Shown piece by piece: positions 1-7,285 of a stretch of DNA of 8,800 nt. Source of the DNA: Caldisericia bacterium (GTDB lineage Bacteria; Caldisericota; Caldisericia; UBA6126); contig JAQVYZ010000022.1 in NCBI GenBank assembly GCA_028708485.1, positions 1 to 8,800 of the forward strand. The letters run 5' to 3'. The notes beneath the pieces are model-generated. The model was not told where the DNA came from. It was given only the letters and a program-made list of their open reading frames with translations, and did no database searches. The stretch's first letter is position 1. The number at the start of each line of letters is the position of its first letter. The position numbers and the translations under genes are program-made.

Positions 1-596
1 CAAAAGTATCTACGAAAATCGGTATTATCCGAAAATTACTCCCAAAATTGGATAAAATTTGTATTGGCGGCGGTATGGCCTTTACCTTTTTAAAAGCTTT
101 GGGTCATAATGTGGGAAAATCTTTTACGGAAGAAGATTGTGTCGAATTAGCCAAAGAGATCCTGGAAGAAGCGAAAAGACTTGGTAAAGAAATAGTATTA
201 CCCACGGATTTTATCATTACCGATTCCCTGGAACACCCTCAACAGAGACAAGTTATCAATTTGGCTCAGTTCCCGGACAATATGATAGGGGCCGATATTG
301 GACCCGTTAGCATTGAAACATTCAAGAGAACGCTCATTTACGGCAAGATGATCCTCTGCAACGGACCAATGGGAGTCTTCGAGATGCCGGGTTTCAAGAC
401 AGGCACTCTCGACCTTTACAGATTTTTAGGGGATATCCGCGACTCTTATGAAATTGCAGCGGGAGGAGATACCTCTGCAGCGATCGAGCAATTTGGATTA
501 ATGAACAAATTTACCTATATTTCTTCAGGTGGAGGGGCTACTCTGGAATTTCTGGAAGGAAAAATACTGCCCGGTATCGCAAAACTAAATGCATGA
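1..596 (+). CDS. pgk: Phosphoglycerate kinase, C-terminal half (partial, 5' end outside window)
   Basis: Cytoplasmic glycolytic enzyme that transfers phosphate from 1,3-bisphosphoglycerate to ADP. The gene is cut by the window start; the first complete codon is at position 3 and 197 residues are visible, about half of the usual ~395. The start reads KVSTKIG, matching the family's GGAKVSDKIG region just before IGGGMAFTFLKA. Further family blocks follow in order: ADIGPVSIETF, LCNGPMGVFEMPGF, AAGGDTSAAIEQFG and SSGGGATLEFLEGK, the last two belonging to the nucleotide-binding C-terminal domain. The product ends in TGA at 594-596. The ttg at 48 is an internal codon, not a start, because homology continues upstream of it. 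The last 8 bases overlap gpmI. Nothing suggests loss of function in the visible part. Confidence 0.96.
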   Translation, partial: KVSTKIGIIRKLLPKLDKICIGGGMAFTFLKALGHNVGKSFTEEDCVELAKEILEEAKRLGKEIVLPTDFIITDSLEHPQQRQVINLAQFPDNMIGADIGPVSIETFKRTLIYGKMILCNGPMGVFEMPGFKTGTLDLYRFLGDIRDSYEIAAGGDTSAAIEQFGLMNKFTYISSGGGATLEFLEGKILPGIAKLNA

Positions 597-2118
597 GAAA
601 GTCTTTCTGATCATATGTGATGGCTGGGGATTAGGACCGCCCGGCCCTTCGAATGCGATTTCTCAGGCATTCACGCCAAACTGGGATGCAATTCAAAAAA
701 GAGCGATGCAGTCTGTTTTACGAGCTTCAGATATTGCTGTCGGTTTGCCGCATGGGCAGATGGGTAACTCTGAAGTAGGGCATCTGAACATCGGTGCCGG
801 TAGGGTGGTTGATCAGGAAGTGATGCAGATTAATCGCTCTATCGAGAGCGGTTCTTTAGTGAAAAATCCTATTTTAATCGATGCATTCAACAAAGCAAAG
901 ACATCTTCCCTTCATTTGATGGGATTATTATCAGATGGTGGGGTTCATTCCGATCTTGATCATCTGATTGCTTTTATTCATGCCGCGCATAGTGCCGGTG
1001 TGACTGACATTCGAATAGATGCATTTTTAGACGGCAGGGATACAGAACCAAAGTCCGCGATGCAGTTTATTCGCAGGATTCAGGAATAGACCCAATCGTA
1101 TACAATAGCGCGGTTTTCATCCATAGGTGGCCGTTATTTTGGGATGGACCGCGATAAACACTGGGACAGACTACTGAAAGGATATGACGCTATTCTGGGT
1201 AACCAAGGTCTTCTGTTCAGGTCAGCGGAAGAAGCATTGGAAGCAGCGTATGGAAAAGGGGAGACCGATGAATTTGTGACTCCCAGTATCATCTCGACTG
1301 ATGGGCTTCTCCATCCGGTCAATGATCAGGAAGTCTTCCTCTTTTTTAATTACCGAGCTGACCGGGCAAGAGAGATCACAAGAGCTCTTGCCGACCGGGA
1401 TTTTCAGTGGTTTCCCAGGAATCCGGCACAGAGGATACGGCATTATTATTGTTTAACTCCTTACGATGAGACGTTTCAGCTACCGGTTCTCTTTGACAAA
1501 AAACCGGTACACCCGACTTTAGGCGAGGTTATCTCTGATCACGGATTGAAACAATTACGCATCGCTGAAACTGAAAAGTATGCGCACGTCACTTTTTTCT
1601 TTAACGGGGGCAGGGAAGAACCATATCCGGGAGAAGACAGGATTCTGATACCCTCTCCACCGGTGGCGACATACGACTTGAAACCCTCCATGTCAGCGTT
1701 GGAAGTTACCGACAATGTGATTGCGGTCTATCCAAAAGGATATGATTTTATCTTACTCAATTTTGCAAACCTGGATATGGTCGGCCATACTGGTGATATA
1801 CAAGCAACCATTCAGGCAGTAGAAACAGTGGATCGGTGTTTAGGCAGGTTGGTGGAAGTATTTTCCCCAGCTTATGACATGATCATCACTGCTGACCACG
1901 GTAACGCTGAACAGATGCTTGACGAAAAAGGAAATGTCCAAACCGCTCATTCGATGAATCCGGTTCCACTCCTGTACTTATCCTCCAGAAAGAGAGAGTG
2001 GCGGTTGCTGCCTTGTGGTTATTTAAAAGATATTGCCGATATGGTATTACGTATTTTAAACATTCCAAAACCCGTTGAAATGGAAGAAAGCAGGTTGATT
2101 ACCAATGAAAGCATTTGA
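589..2118 (+). CDS. gpmI: Cofactor-independent phosphoglycerate mutase, interrupted by an in-frame TAG
   Basis: Mn2+-dependent enzyme interconverting 3- and 2-phosphoglycerate, the step after pgk. It reads MHEKVFLIICDGWG from ATG 589, overlapping pgk by 8 bases. No clear Shine-Dalgarno lies near this start, so reinitiation after pgk is likely. The frame gives 509 positions before TGA 2116-2118, a normal GpmI length, but codon 167 (1087-1089) is TAG. Active-site residues lie on both sides. Before the stop are metal ligand D11, the phosphoserine nucleophile S61 in MGNSEVGHLNIG, H120, and R150/D151 in FLDGRD. After it are the GRYFGMDRD block, the YRADRA motif, K330, D396 and H400 in NLDMVGHTGD, D436 and H437 in TADHGNAE, and H454 in TAHSMNPVP. 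Neither half would be active alone. The gene is thus read through, recoded, a recent pseudogene, or affected by a sequence error. Confidence 0.9.
1087..1089 (+). other. In-frame amber (TAG) codon within gpmI
   Basis: The TAG follows RRIQE and precedes TQSYTIARFSSIGG in the same frame. Compared with E. coli GpmI as I remember it, the distance from FLDGRDT to the RxxSIxGRYY block is the same (22 positions if TAG counts as one), so no base is gained or lost. The site matches a variable, often charged position in a surface helix. TAG is one substitution away from CAG, AAG and GAG, any of which would fit there. The observation is direct; what the codon does is not known. Confidence 0.9.
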
Positions 2119-4681
2119 GGTTCGTAAAGCATTTTTAGATTATTTTAAAGAGCATCATCATCATGAGATGCATTCATCTGCTTTGCCGATAGACGATCCT
2201 ACTCTGCTATTTACGGTTGCCGGCATGGTCCCCTTAAAGAAGTTTTACACAGGAGAAGAGTTGTCCCCCTATTCCAGAATGGTTTCCTCCCAGCGGTGCC
2301 TTCGAACCAATGATATTGAGAATGTCGGGAAGACACCCAGACACCATACATTTTTTGAGATGCTTGGGAATTTTTCCCTGGGAGACTATTTTAAGGAAGA
2401 AGCCATCTTTTTTGGATTTGATTTTCTCACAAAAAAGCTCTCTGTATCGCCTGACAGCCTTTGGGCAAGTGTATATCCAGAAGACCATGAAGCCAAAAAA
2501 ATCTGGGCAAAATTTATTCCTGAAAAGCGGATTGTGACTGCAAAAGAAAACTTTTGGCAGATGGCAGCCACCGGGCCGAGTGGATTTGATTCTGAAATCT
2601 ATTTTGACAGGGGAACATCTGTCGGTTGTCAGAAAGCCAACTGCAATCCAACGTGCGAATGCGGGCGCTTTTTGGAGCTCTGGAATCTGGTGTTTATGGA
2701 GTTCAATTTATTACAAAGTGGGGAACGGGCATGGCTGCCTAAAAAAAATATAGACACCGGAATGGGATTAGAAAGAATTCTTTCTGTTGTGAACGGGTAT
2801 GCCGATAATTATGAGACAGATTTATTTAAAGATATTATAAAGCTGATCGAAAAGAAAACCGGGAAAAAACAATCGACAGATACAAAACGCTTTCATATGA
2901 TCAGTGACCATATACGCGCTATCGTATTTTTGATTGCTGATGGTGTATTTCCTGAGAATACAAAGCATGGGTATGTATTGCGCCGATTATTACGCAGGGC
3001 AAAACTGGCTGGATATCAGCTGGGAATTCGAGAGTTATTTTTATCTGATCTGGCTGAAGTAGAGATTAAAATCATGCAGGACCATTATACTTATTTGGTC
3101 CCGTTGGAAAACAAAATTAAAATGATCATCGGAAAAGAAGAAAATCAGTTTCAGTCTACGCTGGAAGATGGATTCAAGGTGTTTCACCAGGAGCTGGAGA
3201 AGACCGGCACGATGTTTGATGGGAAGGTTGCTTTCAAACTTCATGATACCTTTGGCTTTCCGATTGAATTAACCAGAGAGATGCTGGACGAAAAGAACAT
3301 CACTCTCGAGGAAGAAGTGTTTCAAAATCTGATTCAGGAACAAAAAACCAGGGCAAAGAAAGATTCTTTTTTTGAATCCACTCTGGAAGAAACTGATTTT
3401 TGGAAAACGATCAAAGACGAGGTCGGGCCAACCAAATTCTTGGGATATGATCAGGAATCGTCACAGAGCACTGTTTTAGCGATTCTCCAGGATAAGACTT
3501 CTTTACAGGAAGCTAACCAGCCCGGTCAGAATTATACGATTATTTTGGACCAAACTCCCTTTTTCCCTGAAAAAGGCGGACCTATCGGTGACCAGGGGAC
3601 GCTTCAACAAGGAGAATTTCTGTTTGAGGTAGAGAATACTTTAACACCTATCCAGGGGCTTACCCTGCATTATGGGAAACTAATCAACGATTCGATTCAA
3701 GTGAAACAACCACTGAAAGCGATAGTGTCAACAGCTTTTCGCAGAGGCATCCAGAGAGCCCATACCGCCACTCATTTATTGCATGCTGCTCTGAAGAATG
3801 TGTTGGGAGATTACATCAACCAAGCTGGTTCTTTGGTGATGAACGATAGTCTACGGTTTGATTTCAATGCCCTGGAGCCGATGACACAGGAGCAGATCAG
3901 TCAGGTTGAAAAGCTGATCAATGAGGATATTGCGAAAGGAAAGTTCATTTGTGTGGAACAAATGCCTTTTGAGAAAGCGATTCATGAAGGTGCCACGGCT
4001 CTGTTCAAGGAAAAGTATGGTGAGCACGTACGGGTAGTCAGTATTGATGATGTTTCAAAAGAATTGTGCGGGGGTATTCATGCCAGAAACACAAACGAAT
4101 TGCGATTATTTCGGATTGTCAAAGAAACCAGTATCGGTACTAACCTTCGCAGAATTGAGGCTATGGTGGGAGAAAAAGCAATTGAGAGCTTTCAGCAAGC
4201 TACCCATGACATCAAAACGATCTCAATGCTTTCAAATAAGCCAACCATATCCCCTGTAGAGGCTGTAAAACAGATTTTGGAAGAGAAAAATAGCCAGGAG
4301 CAAGAACTGAAAAACTGGAAAAATGCCTGGATGAAAAGCTATCTGGAATTGATGAAGGTAAAAGTAGAAAAAAAAGGAGAGATCTCTATCTTGATTGATA
4401 TGTTTACCTTACCTTCGATAGAAGAGACAAAATCTCTGGCGGACTCAGTCCGTGATGCTCTGATAAAACCAAACTTGATGTTGTTTTTTATTCAAAAACA
4501 ACAGGAAATGAATGCAGTTATAGCCAGTTCGGGCGAGATAAACTGCCGGGAGTTGTTTACACAGATAAAGGATAGTTTTCCTGATATTCGCGGGGGTGGG
4601 AATCCGAAATTAGTCCAATTTGGTAATTTTTCATCGGACTCTATCCAGGCTATCACTGATTATGTGAAAAAAATGGCATGA
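2105..4681 (+). CDS. alaS: Alanyl-tRNA synthetase
   Basis: Class II synthetase that attaches alanine to tRNA(Ala) in the cytoplasm and hydrolyses mischarged tRNA. At 858 residues it is near the usual 870-880. The catalytic domain runs from about residue 1 to 230, with RHHTFFEMLGNFSLGDYFK at 79-97, the LELWNLVFMEFN block at 190-201, and motif 3 GMGLERI at 219-225. A cysteine cluster (C175, C180, C184, C186) matches an insert known in clostridial-type AlaRS. The tRNA-recognition part includes HGYVLRRLLRRA near 288. The editing domain keeps its zinc ligands: H553 and H557 in HTATH, C655 and H659 in CGGIH. Two editing motifs deviate: CGGIH for CGGTH and EKGGPIGD for ESGGQxGD. The C-terminal domain has a weak glycine-rich DIRGGGNPKLVQFG segment. 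ATG 2105 overlaps gpmI by 14 bases, with AGG at 2092-2094 as a weak ribosome site. Confidence 0.97.
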   Translation: MKAFEVRKAFLDYFKEHHHHEMHSSALPIDDPTLLFTVAGMVPLKKFYTGEELSPYSRMVSSQRCLRTNDIENVGKTPRHHTFFEMLGNFSLGDYFKEEAIFFGFDFLTKKLSVSPDSLWASVYPEDHEAKKIWAKFIPEKRIVTAKENFWQMAATGPSGFDSEIYFDRGTSVGCQKANCNPTCECGRFLELWNLVFMEFNLLQSGERAWLPKKNIDTGMGLERILSVVNGYADNYETDLFKDIIKLIEKKTGKKQSTDTKRFHMISDHIRAIVFLIADGVFPENTKHGYVLRRLLRRAKLAGYQLGIRELFLSDLAEVEIKIMQDHYTYLVPLENKIKMIIGKEENQFQSTLEDGFKVFHQELEKTGTMFDGKVAFKLHDTFGFPIELTREMLDEKNITLEEEVFQNLIQEQKTRAKKDSFFESTLEETDFWKTIKDEVGPTKFLGYDQESSQSTVLAILQDKTSLQEANQPGQNYTIILDQTPFFPEKGGPIGDQGTLQQGEFLFEVENTLTPIQGLTLHYGKLINDSIQVKQPLKAIVSTAFRRGIQRAHTATHLLHAALKNVLGDYINQAGSLVMNDSLRFDFNALEPMTQEQISQVEKLINEDIAKGKFICVEQMPFEKAIHEGATALFKEKYGEHVRVVSIDDVSKELCGGIHARNTNELRLFRIVKETSIGTNLRRIEAMVGEKAIESFQQATHDIKTISMLSNKPTISPVEAVKQILEEKNSQEQELKNWKNAWMKSYLELMKVKVEKKGEISILIDMFTLPSIEETKSLADSVRDALIKPNLMLFFIQKQQEMNAVIASSGEINCRELFTQIKDSFPDIRGGGNPKLVQFGNFSSDSIQAITDYVKKMA

Positions 4682-5628
4682 ACGTAAACCCACTCGGATG
4701 CACAGGAATCCCTGTCTCTGAACTCTGTTTTGGCACTCTGGTAATAGGTCCCCTGCAAGCCAACCTCTCCATTCAGGATGGGTCAGAGTTATTAGCCTAC
4801 TCGCTCGATCTGGGGATTAATTTTTTTGATACTGCCGAGTTATATCTGACTTATCCGTATTTCAAGCCTCTATCCATCTCACAAAAACAGCGGATGGTGA
4901 TCAATTCCAAATCTTATGCCTATGCCTACCGGGATATGATGGATAGCATCGAAAACGGACTGAAAGCAATTGACAGGGATTATTTTGATATCTTTATGCT
5001 GCACGAACAAGAGTCTCTCCTTACCTTGAAAGGACACCAGGATGCTCTGCGAGCCATGATAAAAGCGAAGGAGCAAGGAAAAATCAGAGCGATTGGCATC
5101 TCTACACATTCTGTACAACTAACCAAAGACCTTCTCTTGCATCCGGAAATCGAAGTCGTCTTTCCCTTATTCAACCGAGTTGGACAAGGTTTATTACATG
5201 GAACGTTCGAAGAAATGGACCAGGCGATTCAGAACCTGTATAAAAACGGCTTCGGGATCTTCACTATGAAACCTTTAGCAGGCGGAAGGTTATACCAATC
5301 ATTTTTGGAAGAGCTTACTTACATGCGTGATTATCCCCACAAACATGCCATAGCGGTTGGTACAAAGAACAAAAATGAGATTTTGGTGGATGTAGCGATT
5401 TTTGAAAACCGATATGAGGAAAGCATGAAAGGATTGTTACAGCTTACAGAAAAAAGGATCTTTTATCGATCGGAATTGTGTATTTTTTGTTATACGTGTA
5501 TCACAACTTGCTCTTCAAAGGTGATCTCGAAAACAGAGAATGGCAAATTGTCTTTTGACTGGGATAAATGTTGCTGCTGCGGGTATTGTATCGCCTCTTG
5601 TCCTCAGTTTGCACTTCGTGTATTATAA
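4678..5628 (+). CDS. Aldo/keto reductase with C-terminal two-[4Fe-4S] ferredoxin domain
   Basis: An oxidoreductase of the aldo/keto reductase superfamily fused to a bacterial ferredoxin-type domain, 316 residues. The barrel part (about 1-245) carries the catalytic tetrad in its usual motifs: D51 and Y56 in NFFDTAELY, K78 in INSKSY, and H109 in IFMLHEQ. KIRAIGIST at 135-143 and FTMKPLAGG at 195-203 are also typical. The tail holds two clean CxxCxxCxxxC sets: C268/C271/C274/C278 and C298/C301/C304/C308, the last followed by proline. C299 and C300 make a run of four cysteines. Fusions of this kind are known in anaerobes (COG1453-like), and electrons probably pass through the clusters, but the substrate cannot be read from sequence. 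ATG overlaps the alaS stop as ATGA and has no obvious ribosome site, so translation is probably coupled to alaS. Confidence 0.88.
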   Translation: MNVNPLGCTGIPVSELCFGTLVIGPLQANLSIQDGSELLAYSLDLGINFFDTAELYLTYPYFKPLSISQKQRMVINSKSYAYAYRDMMDSIENGLKAIDRDYFDIFMLHEQESLLTLKGHQDALRAMIKAKEQGKIRAIGISTHSVQLTKDLLLHPEIEVVFPLFNRVGQGLLHGTFEEMDQAIQNLYKNGFGIFTMKPLAGGRLYQSFLEELTYMRDYPHKHAIAVGTKNKNEILVDVAIFENRYEESMKGLLQLTEKRIFYRSELCIFCYTCITTCSSKVISKTENGKLSFDWDKCCCCGYCIASCPQFALRVL

Positions 5629-5632
5629 GCCT

Positions 5633-6058
5633 ATGATAATAGCAATCGATTTTGGAGAGGTGAATATTGGAGTGGCTGTTACAGATGAAGAAAATCGGTT
5701 TGTTTTTCCGAAATGCGTGATCAAAACTACTCTTTTTCTGAAGCATCCGGATATCCTGACCACCCAGATTCCTCGTTTTTCTGAAGTGACAGAGATCGTA
5801 GTCGGTCTGCCGATGAATCTGAAAGGGGAGCACACTCCCCAGACAGACAAAGCGATTGCTTTTGCAGATTTTATCAGACAGACTTTCCCCGAGATACCCG
5901 TTATTTTGTTTGATGAACGTTTCTCTTCCACGATTGTGTTACGGAGACACCAAGCTCTGGGAGGTCACCAGAAAGACCTGAAATCCAGTAAAGATATGTT
6001 AGAAGCGGCTCAAATTCTGGAAGATTATTTACGAAGGAAGTCCAATGAAAACGGGTAA
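5633..6058 (+). CDS. ruvX: RuvX/YqgF-family RNase H-fold nuclease
   Basis: Small cytoplasmic nuclease of the YqgF family, linked to 16S rRNA 5' maturation and, by fold, to Holliday junction resolution. The ATG at 5633 gives 141 residues, the family's normal size, and opens with the expected first strand MIIAIDFGEVNIGVAVTD. The open frame extends upstream to 5540 but that part lies inside the reductase's cysteine codons and has no family match. Acidic residues fit the active site: D6, D94/E95 in ILFDERFSS, and D121 in SKDMLEAAQILEDYL. IVVGLPMNLKG at 55-65 is a family hallmark. The usual GxKRIG turn reads GEVNIG, so the basic pair is missing. It starts 4 bases after the reductase stop with no visible ribosome site, and overlaps mltG by 14 bases. 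Confidence 0.9.
   Translation: MIIAIDFGEVNIGVAVTDEENRFVFPKCVIKTTLFLKHPDILTTQIPRFSEVTEIVVGLPMNLKGEHTPQTDKAIAFADFIRQTFPEIPVILFDERFSSTIVLRRHQALGGHQKDLKSSKDMLEAAQILEDYLRRKSNENG
6034..6038 (+). promoter_or_regulatory. Ribosome binding site of mltG
   Basis: AAGGA lies 6 bases before ATG 6045, a near-ideal Shine-Dalgarno inside the 3' end of ruvX. It supports the chosen mltG start and independent ribosome entry despite the 14-base overlap. Confidence 0.75.
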
Positions 6059-7043
6059 GTATATCATCGCAACTCTCATTTTATTCCTGGTTATCGCAGG
6101 AGCGGGAATCTCCCTTTGGATCACTGAGAACCAAACAACCAATCCAACCATGCCATTTGTGTTTGAGATTCAAGAAGAAGAGACTGTAGAATCGATTTCA
6201 AACCGTCTTCAGGAAGCCGGAGTCATCAAAAATGCCCGTTTTTTTAGATACTATCTACGCTACACCAAGAAAGACAAAACTATACAAGCCGGTTATTACC
6301 TGATACCGGAAACAAAGGATCTGGACGAATTGGTTAAAGTATTTCAGGAAGGGAAGGCGAAAATGGTCAAGTACACCATTCCCGAAGGATATACCATTCG
6401 CAGAATAGCTAAAAAACTGGCTGAGGAAGGTTTAGTGGATGAGGCAACCTTTATTGATCTGGCTTCGAAGCGGGGAACTCAGTTTACCTTTCCTTATCTC
6501 GACCAGATTAAAGACGGCAATCTGGAAGGATTTCTCTTTCCGGAAACCTATTTCATCGCTAATCCAACCGAAGAGACGATTATCCAGCAGATGCTGGATC
6601 AATTCTCTCTCGTAATGGAGCAATCGATTCTTCCGAAATGGAGCCACCAGAAGTGGACTTTACGGGAAATCATCATATTGAGCTCCATTGTGGAAAGGGA
6701 AGCACAAGCAGACCAGGAAAGACCGATTATCGCATCGGTATTTCTCAATAGGATCCAGGCTGGATGGAAGCTGGAGGCGTGCTCCACCGTGGAGTATGTG
6801 ATTCAAAAAGAGGGATATGTGCTGACTTTGGATGAATTACAAGTTGATTCACCCTATAATACCTATAAATATATCGGTTTACCGGCTGGTCCGATCTGTA
6901 ATCCGGGCTTGGATTCTATTTTAGCCACTTTAGCTCCTGCCAAGACTGATTACTTCTTTTTTGCAGCGAAAGGTGACGGCTCCCACGCCTTTGCTGCTAC
7001 TTTAGAAGAGCACAACCGCAATGTTGCCAAATATATACCCTGA
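6045..7043 (+). CDS. mltG: Endolytic peptidoglycan transglycosylase MltG (YceG family)
   Basis: Membrane-anchored lytic transglycosylase that cleaves nascent glycan strands and is thought to act as the chain terminator of cell-wall synthesis. It has 332 residues, typical size. After a short basic N-terminus (MKTGK) a single hydrophobic segment at about 6-26 anchors it, with the rest outside the membrane. A small LysM-like region follows (about 40-105: EETVESISNRLQEAG, GYYLIP), then the YceG catalytic domain from about 108. Family motifs are LEGFLFPETYFI (160-171), LSSIVEREAQ with the catalytic glutamate near 217 (212-221), SVFLNRIQAGWKLEACSTVEYV (split over 231-252), and IGLPAGPICNPGLDSI (277-292). 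It lies directly after ruvX as in many Bacillota, but without the DUF1292 gene often found between them. It ends in TGA, 2 bases before the next start. Confidence 0.96.
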   Translation: MKTGKYIIATLILFLVIAGAGISLWITENQTTNPTMPFVFEIQEEETVESISNRLQEAGVIKNARFFRYYLRYTKKDKTIQAGYYLIPETKDLDELVKVFQEGKAKMVKYTIPEGYTIRRIAKKLAEEGLVDEATFIDLASKRGTQFTFPYLDQIKDGNLEGFLFPETYFIANPTEETIIQQMLDQFSLVMEQSILPKWSHQKWTLREIIILSSIVEREAQADQERPIIASVFLNRIQAGWKLEACSTVEYVIQKEGYVLTLDELQVDSPYNTYKYIGLPAGPICNPGLDSILATLAPAKTDYFFFAAKGDGSHAFAATLEEHNRNVAKYIP

Positions 7044-7045
7044 TC

Positions 7046-7285
7046 ATGGAATGGTTGGTCACCCTTCAGATACCCAAACAAGATGTCTGGTTTGTACAAC
7101 ATACCATCGAAAGTTTTGATGGGATTGCCTTGATGACTACCGGTAAAATGCAAGAATCGGTAGGGTGGTTTGATATTTACCTACACAACAGCACCTACCC
7201 TGATTTTGAAGCGTTAATTCACTTTCTTCAACAAGAGATGCCATTGCTGCAGATAATCTGGAAAGAGGGACTCGATGGTATATAA
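7046..7285 (+). CDS. Small conserved-type protein, possibly DUF4911
   Basis: A 79-residue soluble protein of unknown function. From memory it resembles DUF4911, short Firmicutes proteins with a FxxxxIExxDGxAxxTT core: here FVQHTIESFDGIALMTT at residues 16-32, followed by an alternating strand-like stretch (SVGWFDIYL) and a final helix around FEALIHFLQQEM. That assignment is a recollection, not a search result. No signal peptide, membrane segment or cysteine motif is present. ATG 7046 comes 2 bases after the mltG stop with no clear ribosome site, and its end overlaps yqeG by 11 bases. The tight placement between two real genes, and a frame that shares this spacing pattern, argue that it is genuine. 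Its position hints at a shared expression unit with mltG and yqeG, not a known partnership. Confidence 0.75.
   Translation: MEWLVTLQIPKQDVWFVQHTIESFDGIALMTTGKMQESVGWFDIYLHNSTYPDFEALIHFLQQEMPLLQIIWKEGLDGI
7265..7268 (+). promoter_or_regulatory. Ribosome binding site of yqeG
   Basis: GAGG, within AAAGAGGGA, sits 6 bases before ATG 7275 and decides the yqeG start inside the 3' end of the preceding small gene. Confidence 0.65.

Noticed and set aside
1081..1120. A frameshift as the cause of the break in gpmI
   Set aside because: The codons on both sides are in the same frame and the length across the break equals the family's. The TQSYTI stretch just after the TAG is weakly conserved, so a compensating pair of indels cannot be fully excluded, but one codon change explains everything.
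1144..2118. A separate gene starting at ATG 1144 (second half of GpmI made independently)
   Set aside because: This ATG is the methionine of the conserved GMDRD core, not a domain border. The nearest AGGTGG is 13 bases away and simply encodes the conserved IGG residues. Homology continues upstream to the TAG in the same frame.
2150..2170. Run of four histidine codons near the AlaRS N-terminus, as a possible metal site or tag
   Set aside because: AlaRS proteins normally have a histidine in this segment (the FFxxxxH...SS region), and the rest of the segment aligns; a chance enrichment is the simplest reading.
5565..5600. Dense TGC/TGT run as a possible repeat
   Set aside because: It encodes the second ferredoxin cysteine motif, with the spacing CxxCxxCxxxCP.
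5540..5632. An N-terminal extension of RuvX from the ATG at 5540
   Set aside because: It runs through the ferredoxin-domain codons of the preceding gene, has no family match, and would add 31 residues before the usual first strand. An in-frame GTG at 5618 has no ribosome site either.
5501..5833. Minus-strand frame of 110 codons, and similar minus-strand frames (2234-2488, 5623-5931, 7624-7920, 7981-8259)
   Set aside because: All lie antisense inside well-supported genes, have no recognisable domains, and look like by-products of + strand codon use.
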